A stretch of DNA of 9,031 nt from Gammaproteobacteria bacterium (lineage in GTDB: Bacteria; Pseudomonadota; Gammaproteobacteria; Nitrosococcales; Methylophagaceae): assembly GCA_003645385.1 (NCBI GenBank), contig QNEY01000054.1:1-9031 (forward strand). Direction: 5' to 3'. Of this stretch, positions 1 through 5,633 are shown piece after piece. How positions within the stretch are numbered: the stretch's first letter is position 1; every line of letters starts with the position of its first letter. The notes beneath the pieces are model-generated. The model was not told the DNA's origin, did not search any database, and saw nothing but the letters and a program-made list of their open reading frames with translations. The position numbers and the translations under genes are program-made.

Positions 1-659
1 ATATCCAGCCCTTCTATTTCATTGCGTGGAACCATTACATCGTCAACAGTAATTTTTTCCAGATCAAGGATACTTACCAGCATTTTTTTGTGGCGCTTAG
101 GAATTAAACTGCCTGCTTCCATTAGTGCTATACGTAACTCTTCTCGGTTTATCGAAACTGATGAAGAATCTTCAGGTGACACACCCAATAAGGCGAGTAA
201 TCTATTGGTAATTCCATTAGTAAACCAGACCAGAGGAAACAGAATAAAGAGTAGGGGTTTAAGTATGAAGCTAGCAGGAAAGGCAACACGCTCAGGGTGC
301 AGTGCCGCCAGTGTTTTCGGGGTGACTTCAGCAAATAATAAGATGATTAAGGTTAGAGTGAAAGTTGCAATTACAATCCCATTTTCGCCATAGAGTTTTA
401 CTCCAATAATAGTGGCAATTGCAGAAGCAAATATATTGACAAAATTATTTCCGAGTAAAATCAGTCCGATCAATCTGTCAGGCCGATCTAATAATTGGCT
501 GGCACGGATTGCACCAGCGTGACCTTCTTGCTCTAAGTGTCTTAGGCGGTATCGGTTGAGCGACATTAAAGCTGTTTCTGAGCTGGAAAAAAAAGCCGAG
601 AAAACCAGTAAGACAAATAAGATGAAAAACAATAATGTTAGCGATGTTGATTCAAGCAT
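1..659 (-). CDS. corB: CorB/YfjD-type CNNM transmembrane and CBS domain protein (partial, C-terminus outside window)
   Basis: Reading the minus strand from the ATG at 659 gives 219 open codons running off the left edge. It was translated by hand. Residues 5-24 form a membrane helix followed by SSSETALMSLNR (25-36), the typical opening of the CNNM (DUF21) domain. GNNFVNI lies at 70-76 and EVTPKTLA at 111-118, with further hydrophobic segments at about 62-87, 95-110 and 130-150. VDDVMVPR (205-212) marks the start of the CBS-pair region, most of which is missing here. The family is inner-membrane and is linked to Mg2+ and other divalent cation homeostasis (Salmonella CorB/CorC, E. coli YfjD); transport itself is not proven by sequence. 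The start lies 3 nt after the ypjD stop, so the two are almost surely one operon, as in E. coli. No strong Shine-Dalgarno is visible, which suggests translational coupling. The CorC-like soluble paralogues are excluded because the membrane domain is present. Confidence 0.9.
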   Translation of the reverse strand, partial: MLESTSLTLLFFILFVLLVFSAFFSSSETALMSLNRYRLRHLEQEGHAGAIRASQLLDRPDRLIGLILLGNNFVNIFASAIATIIGVKLYGENGIVIATFTLTLIILLFAEVTPKTLAALHPERVAFPASFILKPLLFILFPLVWFTNGITNRLLALLGVSPEDSSSVSINREELRIALMEAGSLIPKRHKKMLVSILDLEKITVDDVMVPRNEIEGLD

Positions 660-662
660 AGT

Positions 663-1457
663 TTATAGAATAAATTCCAATACCAGTTTGCTACCGAAAT
701 ACGCTAATACCAGAAAGATAAAACCGATTAATGTCCATTTGACAGCAGTATTACCTCGCCAGCCATATTTCCAGCGTCCCCATAGTAACGTGGCAAAGAC
801 AAACCAACCAAGGATGGACAGCACAGTTTTATGAACAAGATGCTGAGCAAATAAGTCATCAATAAAAATAACACCAGTGATAAAGCCAATCGTCAGAAAA
901 ATAAAGCCGGCGATAATTAATTGAAACAAACTCTGTTCCATTGTTTGTAGTGGTGGTAGCTTTCGCATGATGCCGTTAATATGATGCTGGCGTAATTGTC
1001 TTTCTTGTATCGACAGAATCATAGCTTGCAAAGCTGCTAGAGCAAATAAACTATATGCAGCAAGCGACAACAAAATATGCCATTCAAGTGCCGGGTCAAT
1101 AAGGGTAGTAGTTTGTGTGCTTGGTAGATTTGACTTCAATACCAGACTGATCATGACCAGTGGATATATCATTATTCCTAGATGAGCTCGGGGTGACTTT
1201 GCACCTAAAATTAATGCAATAAAGGCCATCAGCCAGCTCGCAATACTTAAAGATGAAAATAGGCCTAGATCCCAGCCACCAGCTTGTTTCATTGTGAAAA
1301 AGATATCGGCTGCGTGAAAAACCAGTGCTAGCAGAATTAATAAGCTAACAGGAAAGATGATATTGCTCTCGACACTATCTCGTTGAACAAAACGTCGAAT
1401 TAAAATGACGCTACAACTCAGATAGAGAAAAATAGCCAATGCATTTGCCAAAGCCAT
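663..1457 (-). CDS. ypjD: YpjD-like inner membrane protein, cytochrome c assembly (CcsA/CcmC-like) family
   Basis: The 264-residue product matches the length of E. coli YpjD (about 263). I see eight likely membrane helices, at about 4-21, 34-50, 67-85, 92-108, 125-150, 178-198, 210-227 and 240-262. A Trp-His pair sits at 126-127 and two more histidines at 206 and 209 before the seventh helix. Histidines in this part of the CcsA/CcmC fold bind heme in true cytochrome c assembly proteins. Whether YpjD handles heme is unknown, so the biochemical role is left open. The start is the ATG at 1457, with AAGGAA nine nt upstream (minus strand, 1472-1467). corB follows after only 3 nt. The gene is divergent from ffh, as in E. 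coli and Pseudomonas, and that conserved position supports the assignment. Confidence 0.87.
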   Translation of the reverse strand: MALANALAIFLYLSCSVILIRRFVQRDSVESNIIFPVSLLILLALVFHAADIFFTMKQAGGWDLGLFSSLSIASWLMAFIALILGAKSPRAHLGIMIYPLVMISLVLKSNLPSTQTTTLIDPALEWHILLSLAAYSLFALAALQAMILSIQERQLRQHHINGIMRKLPPLQTMEQSLFQLIIAGFIFLTIGFITGVIFIDDLFAQHLVHKTVLSILGWFVFATLLWGRWKYGWRGNTAVKWTLIGFIFLVLAYFGSKLVLEFIL

Positions 1458-1491
1458 AGCAATTTATTCCTTCCAGTTAGAATTAAGCATT

Positions 1492-1505
1492 TTCATAAAT
1501 ATGAA
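1492..1505. promoter_or_regulatory. 14-bp dyad TTCATA-AA-TATGAA upstream of ypjD
   Basis: A perfect inverted repeat of 6 bp around a 2-bp centre lies 35 bp upstream of the ypjD start in the ypjD/ffh divergent region. It overlaps the best minus-strand -10-like hexamer (TATCAT, 1510-1505) by one base. Its size and position fit a dimeric regulator site, but AT-rich DNA yields such dyads by chance and no regulator is known to me for it. Confidence 0.3.
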
Positions 1506-1524
1506 TGATAAACGATGGAAACAT

Positions 1525-1580
1525 AAATCGGTTAATAATATCAGTTATAATTATGTATTACATACCGATTTCTTGGTATG
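1525..1580. promoter_or_regulatory. ffh promoter region with a TATAAT hexamer inside overlapping inverted repeats
   Basis: A consensus -10 hexamer TATAAT lies at 1546-1551, about 52 nt before the ffh ATG. No good -35 is seen at 15-18 bp spacing. The hexamer is bracketed by AAATCGGT (1525-1532) and its exact reverse complement ACCGATTT (1564-1571). The right arm overlaps a second inverted repeat, CATACC (1561-1566) with GGTATG (1575-1580). The -10 is a reasonable call. The role of the dyads (operator, or alternative RNA hairpins in the ffh leader) is inference. Confidence 0.4.
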
Positions 1581-1602
1581 CACATATAGTTCAAGGTGAA
1601 CC

Positions 1603-2970
1603 ATGTTTGATAGTTTGAGTGAAAGACTTGGAAGCACGCTGAAAAAGCTTCGTGGACAAGGACGAATTACAGAAGATAATGTAAAAGAAACCCTGCGTGA
1701 AGTGCGTATGGCATTGCTTGAAGCTGATGTTGCTTTGCCGGTTGTCCGTGAGTTTATTGAGCGGGTAAAAGAACGGGCGCTGGGACAAGATGTTCTCCGT
1801 AGCCTGACTCCAGGTCAAGCATTAGTTAAAGTTGTCAATGATGAACTTGTTGCAGTTATGGGGGAAGCGAATGAAAGGCTAAACCTGAATACACAACCTC
1901 CAGCGGTTATTTTGATGGCAGGTTTGCAAGGTGCTGGTAAAACAACCAGCGTTGCTAAACTGGCACGTTGGTTGAAAGAACGTGAACGTAAATCAGTCAT
2001 GGTGGCTAGTGCGGATATCTATCGGCCGGCAGCGATCGAGCAATTAAAAACATTGGCTAACGAAGTTGATGCACACTTTTTTCCAAGCCAAACAGATCAA
2101 GACCCTGTAGAAATTGCGCAAGCAGCAATTGCTCAAGCTAAGTTACAGTTTGTTGATGTCGTTATTATTGATACCGCCGGTAGATTGCATATCGATGATG
2201 ACATGATGTCAGAAATCAAACGTATTCATGCGGCAATTAACCCAATCGAAACACTATTTACTGTTGACAGCATGACAGGGCAAGACGCTGCTAATACGGC
2301 CAAGGCATTTAATGATGCCTTACCATTGACTGGCATCATTTTGACTAAGACAGATGGTGATGCTCGTGGCGGTGCAGCATTATCAATTCGTCATATTACC
2401 GGTAAACCTATAAAGTTTATGGGTGTTGGTGAAAAAACTGAAGCCTTAGAACCTTTCCATCCAGATAGAGTTGTTTCGCGCATTTTGGGAATGGGCGATG
2501 TACTATCTCTAGTAGAAGATGCACAGAGAAAAATGGATAAAGGCTCTGCTGAGCAGTTAGCCAATAAGCTTAAAAAAGGTAAAGGGTTTGATTTAGAAGA
2601 CTTTCGAGATCAATTGCGCCAGATGGGGAATATGGGCGGTATCGGTTCTATGTTGGAAAAAATGCCTGGTATGGGAAATATCCCTGCAGCAGCCAAACAA
2701 CAGGTCAATGATAAAGAGTTAGGAAAACTGGAAGCGATTATTAACTCGATGACTAAAAAAGAACGTCAACGGCCTGATGTTATTAAAGGTTCACGTAAAA
2801 AACGTATTGCAGCAGGATCGGGCACACAAATACAAGATGTTAATCGACTGCTTAAGCAGTTCGCACAAATGCAAAAAATGATGAAAAAAATGAGTCAGAA
2901 AGGTGGTATGGCTAAGATGATGCGTGGTTTGGGAGGTAAGTTTCCAATGGGTGGGGGGATGCCTTTTTAG
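1603..2970 (+). CDS. ffh: Ffh, signal recognition particle GTPase (SRP54 homologue)
   Basis: The 455-residue product has the full bacterial Ffh architecture. There is an N-terminal helical bundle (about 1-90), then the GTPase G domain with the P-loop GLQGAGKTT (107-115), DTAGR (190-194) and TKTDGDARGG (248-257). The methionine-rich M domain (about 300-455) carries the 4.5S RNA-binding segment SRKKRIAAGSGT (397-408) and a Met/Lys-rich tail. With 4.5S RNA, Ffh binds signal sequences of nascent membrane proteins and delivers ribosomes to the receptor FtsY in the cytoplasmic membrane. The start ATG has AAGGTGA (1593-1599) just upstream. It is divergent from ypjD and followed by rpsP, as in E. coli and Pseudomonas. 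Length is normal and no key residue is missing. The 4.5S RNA gene and ftsY are not in the window. Confidence 0.99.
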   Translation: MFDSLSERLGSTLKKLRGQGRITEDNVKETLREVRMALLEADVALPVVREFIERVKERALGQDVLRSLTPGQALVKVVNDELVAVMGEANERLNLNTQPPAVILMAGLQGAGKTTSVAKLARWLKERERKSVMVASADIYRPAAIEQLKTLANEVDAHFFPSQTDQDPVEIAQAAIAQAKLQFVDVVIIDTAGRLHIDDDMMSEIKRIHAAINPIETLFTVDSMTGQDAANTAKAFNDALPLTGIILTKTDGDARGGAALSIRHITGKPIKFMGVGEKTEALEPFHPDRVVSRILGMGDVLSLVEDAQRKMDKGSAEQLANKLKKGKGFDLEDFRDQLRQMGNMGGIGSMLEKMPGMGNIPAAAKQQVNDKELGKLEAIINSMTKKERQRPDVIKGSRKKRIAAGSGTQIQDVNRLLKQFAQMQKMMKKMSQKGGMAKMMRGLGGKFPMGGGMPF

Positions 2971-3079
2971 CAGTATTATTTATGCATTCCAGTTGAAACA
3001 AGTTTGTTTTCGTCGTCGAAGAAGTTTTATCGTGATCTGGGTTAAGTAGATTCTATATTAGAATAATACAAACTTATGC
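2971..3079. other. AT-rich intergenic spacer between ffh and the rpsP promoter
   Basis: No convincing intrinsic terminator for ffh is seen. Only weak AT-rich dyads occur: AAACAA-GT-TTGTTT within 2995-3010 and ATTCTA-TAT-TAGAAT (3050-3064). Neither is followed by a T tract, so ffh transcripts may read through into rpsP or end by another route. No small gene with a convincing start is visible. Confidence 0.4.
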
Positions 3080-3108
3080 TTTTCAAATGCTAGAGAGTTG
3101 CGTAGAAT
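3080..3108 (+). promoter_or_regulatory. Candidate sigma-70 promoter of the rpsP operon
   Basis: TTTTCA (3080-3085, 4 of 6 matches to TTGACA) is separated by exactly 17 bp from TAGAAT (3103-3108, 5 of 6 to TATAAT). This would start transcription near 3115 and give a leader of about 30 nt before the rpsP ATG. It is a prediction from the hexamers only; AT-rich sequence makes false hits easy. Confidence 0.5.
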
Positions 3109-3140
3109 ATATCTGTTTTTCGATCCAGTTTTGTACAGGC

Positions 3141-3144
3141 AGGA
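3141..3144 (+). promoter_or_regulatory. Ribosome binding site that fixes the rpsP start
   Basis: AGGA (3141-3144) lies close before the ATG at 3147, with a second AGG at 3137-3139 at a more usual distance. This supports starting S16 at 3147 rather than at the in-frame ATG at 3087. The 20 extra residues from 3087 do not resemble S16, and they would start upstream of the predicted -10. Confidence 0.6.
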
Positions 3145-3146
3145 AT

Positions 3147-3392
3147 ATGGTAACAATTAGATTATCTCGCGGCGGCGCTAAAAAGCGTCCTTATTACACA
3201 GTAGTAGTGACTGATTCACGTAACAAGCGTGATGGTCGTTGCATTGAACGTGTAGGTTTTTTTAATCCTTTAGCAAAAGGACAAGAAGAGACTTTACGTT
3301 TAGATATGGAACGCATTACACACTGGATCGGTTTAGGTGCACAAACTTCAGAACGCGTAACTAAGCTTATCGAGCAAGCCCAAGCAGCATAA
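3147..3392 (+). CDS. rpsP: 30S ribosomal protein S16
   Basis: The 81-residue product begins MVTIRLSRGGAKKRPYY, the unmistakable S16 N-terminus. It continues with VVVTDSRNKRDGR (19-31), ERVGFFNP (34-41) and WIGLGAQTSERV (60-71). E. coli S16 is 82 residues, so the length is right. S16 binds 16S rRNA in the 5' domain and is needed for stable 30S assembly. The start at 3147 is chosen because the family starts exactly at this Met; an in-frame ATG at 3087 would add an unrelated 20-residue extension. It is the first gene of the rpsP-rimM-trmD-rplS operon, with rimM 27 nt downstream. The short predicted leader fits the high expression expected of a ribosomal protein. Confidence 0.98.
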   Translation: MVTIRLSRGGAKKRPYYTVVVTDSRNKRDGRCIERVGFFNPLAKGQEETLRLDMERITHWIGLGAQTSERVTKLIEQAQAA

Positions 3393-3408
3393 TTGTTGCT
3401 AAGTAGTT

Positions 3409-3412
3409 AAGG
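3409..3412 (+). promoter_or_regulatory. Ribosome binding site for the GTG start of rimM
   Basis: AAGG (3409-3412) is 7 nt from the GTG at 3420 and 5 nt from an out-of-frame ATG at 3418. The spacing allows either, but only the GTG frame encodes RimM; the ATG frame stops after ten codons at 3448-3450. Confidence 0.6.
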
Positions 3413-3419
3413 TTTCAAT

Positions 3420-3938
3420 GTGGACACTTCCGAGGAATTTATCCCGGTAGGAAAAATATCTGGTGCCTTTGGGGTAAAAGGATGGGTGAAAGTATTTTCA
3501 TTTACTGATCCCCGAAAAAATATTTTAAGTTATTCACCACTTTATATATCACGCAAAGGTGAGTGGGTTGAAGCGAAGGTGTCCGGTGGGCGCGTTCAAG
3601 GTAAAGGCATAGTGATGGGCTTGGTTGATATAACAGATCCAGACCAAGCTCTACCTTTAATTGGTAGTGAACTAGCCATTACCAAAAAGCAGTTAAAGCC
3701 TACGGCTAAAGATGAGTTCTACTGGTCTGACTTGATAGGTTTGACAGTAGTTAACCTGCAAAATGAAATGTTGGGTCAGGTTGAAAGTTTGCTTGAAACT
3801 GGCGCACATGATGTGTTGCTTGTACAAGATAAAGAACATAAAACTGAACGATTAATACCTTTTGTAATAGGTGAGATTGTTGAGTTGGTCGATTTGGATG
3901 ATAAGATTATTCGGGTTGATTGGGAGTTGGATTATTGA
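3420..3938 (+). CDS. rimM: Ribosome maturation factor RimM (16S rRNA processing)
   Basis: The 172-residue protein is the usual size. Its N-terminal RimM barrel has VGKISGAFGVKGWVKV (10-25) followed by SFTDP (27-31). The C-terminal PRC-barrel begins with the YW pair (101-102) and includes ETGAHDVLLV (126-135) and LIPFV (145-149), ending VDWELDY. RimM binds S19 and the 30S head and assists late assembly and 16S processing. The start is GTG at 3420 with AAGG seven nt upstream; there is no in-frame ATG nearby. The GTG overlaps an out-of-frame ATG (3418), which could lower initiation. trmD begins 12 nt after the stop, and its ribosome site overlaps the rimM stop codon, so the two genes are probably coupled. 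Confidence 0.97.
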   Translation: MDTSEEFIPVGKISGAFGVKGWVKVFSFTDPRKNILSYSPLYISRKGEWVEAKVSGGRVQGKGIVMGLVDITDPDQALPLIGSELAITKKQLKPTAKDEFYWSDLIGLTVVNLQNEMLGQVESLLETGAHDVLLVQDKEHKTERLIPFVIGEIVELVDLDDKIIRVDWELDY

Positions 3939-3950
3939 GGTAACAGTCTC

Positions 3951-4712
3951 ATGCGAATAGGTGTGGTGTCTTTGTTCCCTCAAATGTTTGATGCAATAAC
4001 ACAATATGGTGTAACTGGTCGGGCAGTATCGCAAGGCAAGTTGGTCATTGATTATTGGACTCCGCGTGATTTTACGCAGGATAAACATCGAACAGTTGAT
4101 GATAGGCCTTATGGTGGCGGTCCTGGAATGGTGATGAAAGTTGAACCATTGCAGAAAGCTATTCAAGCGGCAAAGCAGAAATTAGGTCAGCAAACTAAAG
4201 TGGCATATTTGTCACCGCAAGGTCGAAAACTTGACCAGCAAGGTTTGCAACAATTGGCAACAAGAGAAGCAATGATCTTTGTTGCAGGGCGTTATGAAGG
4301 GATTGATGAACGCCTGATTGAAAATGAGATAGATGAGGAATGGTCCATTGGGGACTATGTTCTCAGTGGTGGTGAACTTGCTGCGATGGTCATGATTGAC
4401 GGTGTGGCAAGATTGTTACCTGGTGTGTTAGGTGATGAAGAATCGGCTCAACAAGATTCTTTTATGGCTGGTTTGTTAGACCATCCACATTACACACGAC
4501 CGGAACGATTAACCAATCAGTCAGTGCCAGAGGTGCTGTTGGGTGGTGATCATGAGGCAATACGGAAGTGGCGTCTCAAACAGTCTTTAGGACGAACATG
4601 GTTACGGCGGCCTGACTTGTTAGAAATGGATACATTAACTAACGAGCAGAAAGCATTATTAGAACAATTTATTGCCGAAAATGGGCAGGAAGAAGTTGGA
4701 GTAGAACGATGA
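3951..4712 (+). CDS. trmD: tRNA (guanine37-N1)-methyltransferase TrmD
   Basis: The 253-residue product begins MRIGVVSLFPQMF. It has DDRPYGGGPGMVM (50-62), SPQGRKLDQQG (88-98), FVAGRYEGIDER (110-121) and the knot region WSIGDYVLSGGELA (131-144). R154 and D169, the residues used for tRNA binding and N1 deprotonation in characterised TrmD proteins, are present at exactly the family numbering. The enzyme is a dimeric SPOUT (trefoil-knot) methyltransferase that uses S-adenosylmethionine to make m1G37 in tRNAs reading CUN, CCN and CGG codons, which prevents +1 frameshifting. TGAGGT (3936-3941) spans the rimM stop and serves as ribosome site. The stop overlaps the rplS start by 4 nt (ATGA). Confidence 0.99.
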   Translation: MRIGVVSLFPQMFDAITQYGVTGRAVSQGKLVIDYWTPRDFTQDKHRTVDDRPYGGGPGMVMKVEPLQKAIQAAKQKLGQQTKVAYLSPQGRKLDQQGLQQLATREAMIFVAGRYEGIDERLIENEIDEEWSIGDYVLSGGELAAMVMIDGVARLLPGVLGDEESAQQDSFMAGLLDHPHYTRPERLTNQSVPEVLLGGDHEAIRKWRLKQSLGRTWLRRPDLLEMDTLTNEQKALLEQFIAENGQEEVGVER

Positions 4713-5056
4713 GTAATATTATTGAACAGCTTAATGCTGAACAAATGAGACAGGACCTTCCTGCATTTTCTTCAGGTGATACTGTTGTTGTGAAAGTAAA
4801 AATTAAAGAAGGCGACCGTGAACGTGAGCAAGCGTTTGAAGGCGTTGTTATTGCTAAACGTAACCGTGGATTGCATTCAGCATTCACTGTACGTAAAATT
4901 TCTAACGGTGTTGGTGTTGAGCGTGTTTTCCAAACTCATAGCCCATCAGTTGCTAGTCTAGAGGTAGTACGTCGTGGTGATGTACGTCGTGCCAAACTAT
5001 ACTACTTGCGTGAGCTTACTGGTAAAGCTGCTCGTATTAAAGAAAAATTATCTTAA
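4709..5056 (+). CDS. rplS: 50S ribosomal protein L19
   Basis: The 115-residue product is nearly identical to E. coli L19 over long stretches, including FEGVVIAKRNRGLHSAFTVR (43-62), GVERVFQTHSPSV and the C-terminal RRAKLYYLRELTGKAARIKE. L19 lies at the interface of the 30S and 50S subunits. The ATG overlaps the trmD stop (ATGA), and GGAG (4698-4701) lies 7 nt before it, inside trmD. This is the last gene of the operon. An imperfect hairpin that begins at its stop codon and then a strong intrinsic terminator follow. As in other species, the operon pairs two abundant ribosomal proteins with two low-abundance enzymes, so translation signals must differ between the genes. Confidence 0.99.
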   Translation: MSNIIEQLNAEQMRQDLPAFSSGDTVVVKVKIKEGDREREQAFEGVVIAKRNRGLHSAFTVRKISNGVGVERVFQTHSPSVASLEVVRRGDVRRAKLYYLRELTGKAARIKEKLS

Positions 5057-5101
5057 TCTAAAACACACTGGGTCGATTGACGATCCTGTTTTGTGAGATT
5101 A
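5054..5101 (+). other. Imperfect hairpin starting at the rplS stop codon
   Basis: TAATCT+AAAACA (5054-5065) pairs with TGTTTT (5087-5092) and AGATTA (5096-5101), leaving a 3-nt GTG bulge. An inner GGTCG (5071-5075) can pair with CGATCC (5081-5086) with one bulged base. No T tract follows directly, so it is not a terminator by itself. It sits immediately before the intrinsic terminator. It could protect the 3' end of the operon mRNA or help termination; that is inference. Confidence 0.5.
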
Positions 5102-5102
5102 G

Positions 5103-5139
5103 AAAAAGGGTACCGCTGGTTACAGTTGTGCCCTTTTTT
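5103..5139 (+). terminator. Rho-independent terminator of the rpsP-rimM-trmD-rplS operon
   Basis: AAAAAGGGTAC (5103-5113) pairs with GTGCCCTTTTT (5128-5138), an 11-bp stem with one G-T pair, followed by the end of a six-T tract (5134-5139). Inside the 14-nt loop CTG/CAG can pair further. The A tract upstream makes it potentially active from both directions. It ends only 5 nt before the ogt ATG. Confidence 0.92.
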
Positions 5140-5144
5140 GCATT

Positions 5145-5606
5145 ATGACTACTTACACAATTATTGATACACCTTTTGGACAAATAACACTCTTTGCATC
5201 TGAGTATTATTTACAAGGTATAGATTTGTTTAATATTCAGGCCGATACAATTTCTCAATCATCACCAATTACCCAGCAACTTAGCCGAGAATTAAAAGAC
5301 TTTTTTATTCAGGCACACAATGCTTGGTCAATACCATTAATGTATGCAGGAACGGACTTTCAACAAACGGTGTGGCAGTATTTACGGATGATACCTATTG
5401 GTGAAACACGCACTTATTCGGAAGTAGCGAGTGCCCTAAATACATCAGCTCGTGCTGTCGGAAATGTATGTCGAGCTAATCCATTTCCTATTGTGGTGCC
5501 ATGTCATCGTGTAGTATCAAAAGCCGGACTAGGTGGTTTTGCTGGTAAAATCGAGGGTCATGAAATGACAGTAAAACAATGGCTATTAGATCATGAGCAA
5601 AAATGA
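5145..5606 (+). CDS. ogt: Methylated-DNA--protein-cysteine S-methyltransferase (O6-alkylguanine repair)
   Basis: The 153-residue product has the Ogt/MGMT signature: YSEVA (91-95), SARAVGNVCRANP (101-113) and VVPCHRVV (117-124). C120 is the acceptor cysteine, followed by GLGGFAGK (128-135). The protein moves the alkyl group from O6-methylguanine (or O4-methylthymine) to that cysteine in a single irreversible turnover. The N-terminal part (TPFGQITLFAS, 9-19) is the short RNase H-like domain. The length fits single-domain Ogt, not an Ada fusion. The ATG at 5145 is the only sensible start, because the frame is closed at 5100 and has no other standard start codon. It has no visible Shine-Dalgarno and comes directly after the operon terminator. 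A 27-nt gap leads to xerD. Confidence 0.95.
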   Translation: MTTYTIIDTPFGQITLFASEYYLQGIDLFNIQADTISQSSPITQQLSRELKDFFIQAHNAWSIPLMYAGTDFQQTVWQYLRMIPIGETRTYSEVASALNTSARAVGNVCRANPFPIVVPCHRVVSKAGLGGFAGKIEGHEMTVKQWLLDHEQK

Positions 5607-5633
5607 AATTAGCAGTTATTACTTGCAACCATT

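Noticed and set aside
22..393. 123-codon plus-strand frame
   Set aside because: It is antisense to corB, whose minus-strand translation has clear CNNM motifs over the whole interval; the plus-strand product shows no family features.
1578..1589. Three-codon ATG CAC ATA TAG in the ffh leader
   Set aside because: Too short to judge, no ribosome site, and expected by chance in AT-rich DNA.
2995..3064. Short dyads (AAACAA-GT-TTGTTT and ATTCTA-TAT-TAGAAT) as an ffh terminator
   Set aside because: Stems are short and entirely or almost entirely A/T, loops are 2-3 nt and no T tract follows.
3087..3146. In-frame N-terminal extension of S16 from an ATG at 3087
   Set aside because: The 20 extra residues do not resemble S16, whose family starts exactly at the Met at 3147; a ribosome site lies next to 3147 and the likely promoter -10 lies downstream of 3087.
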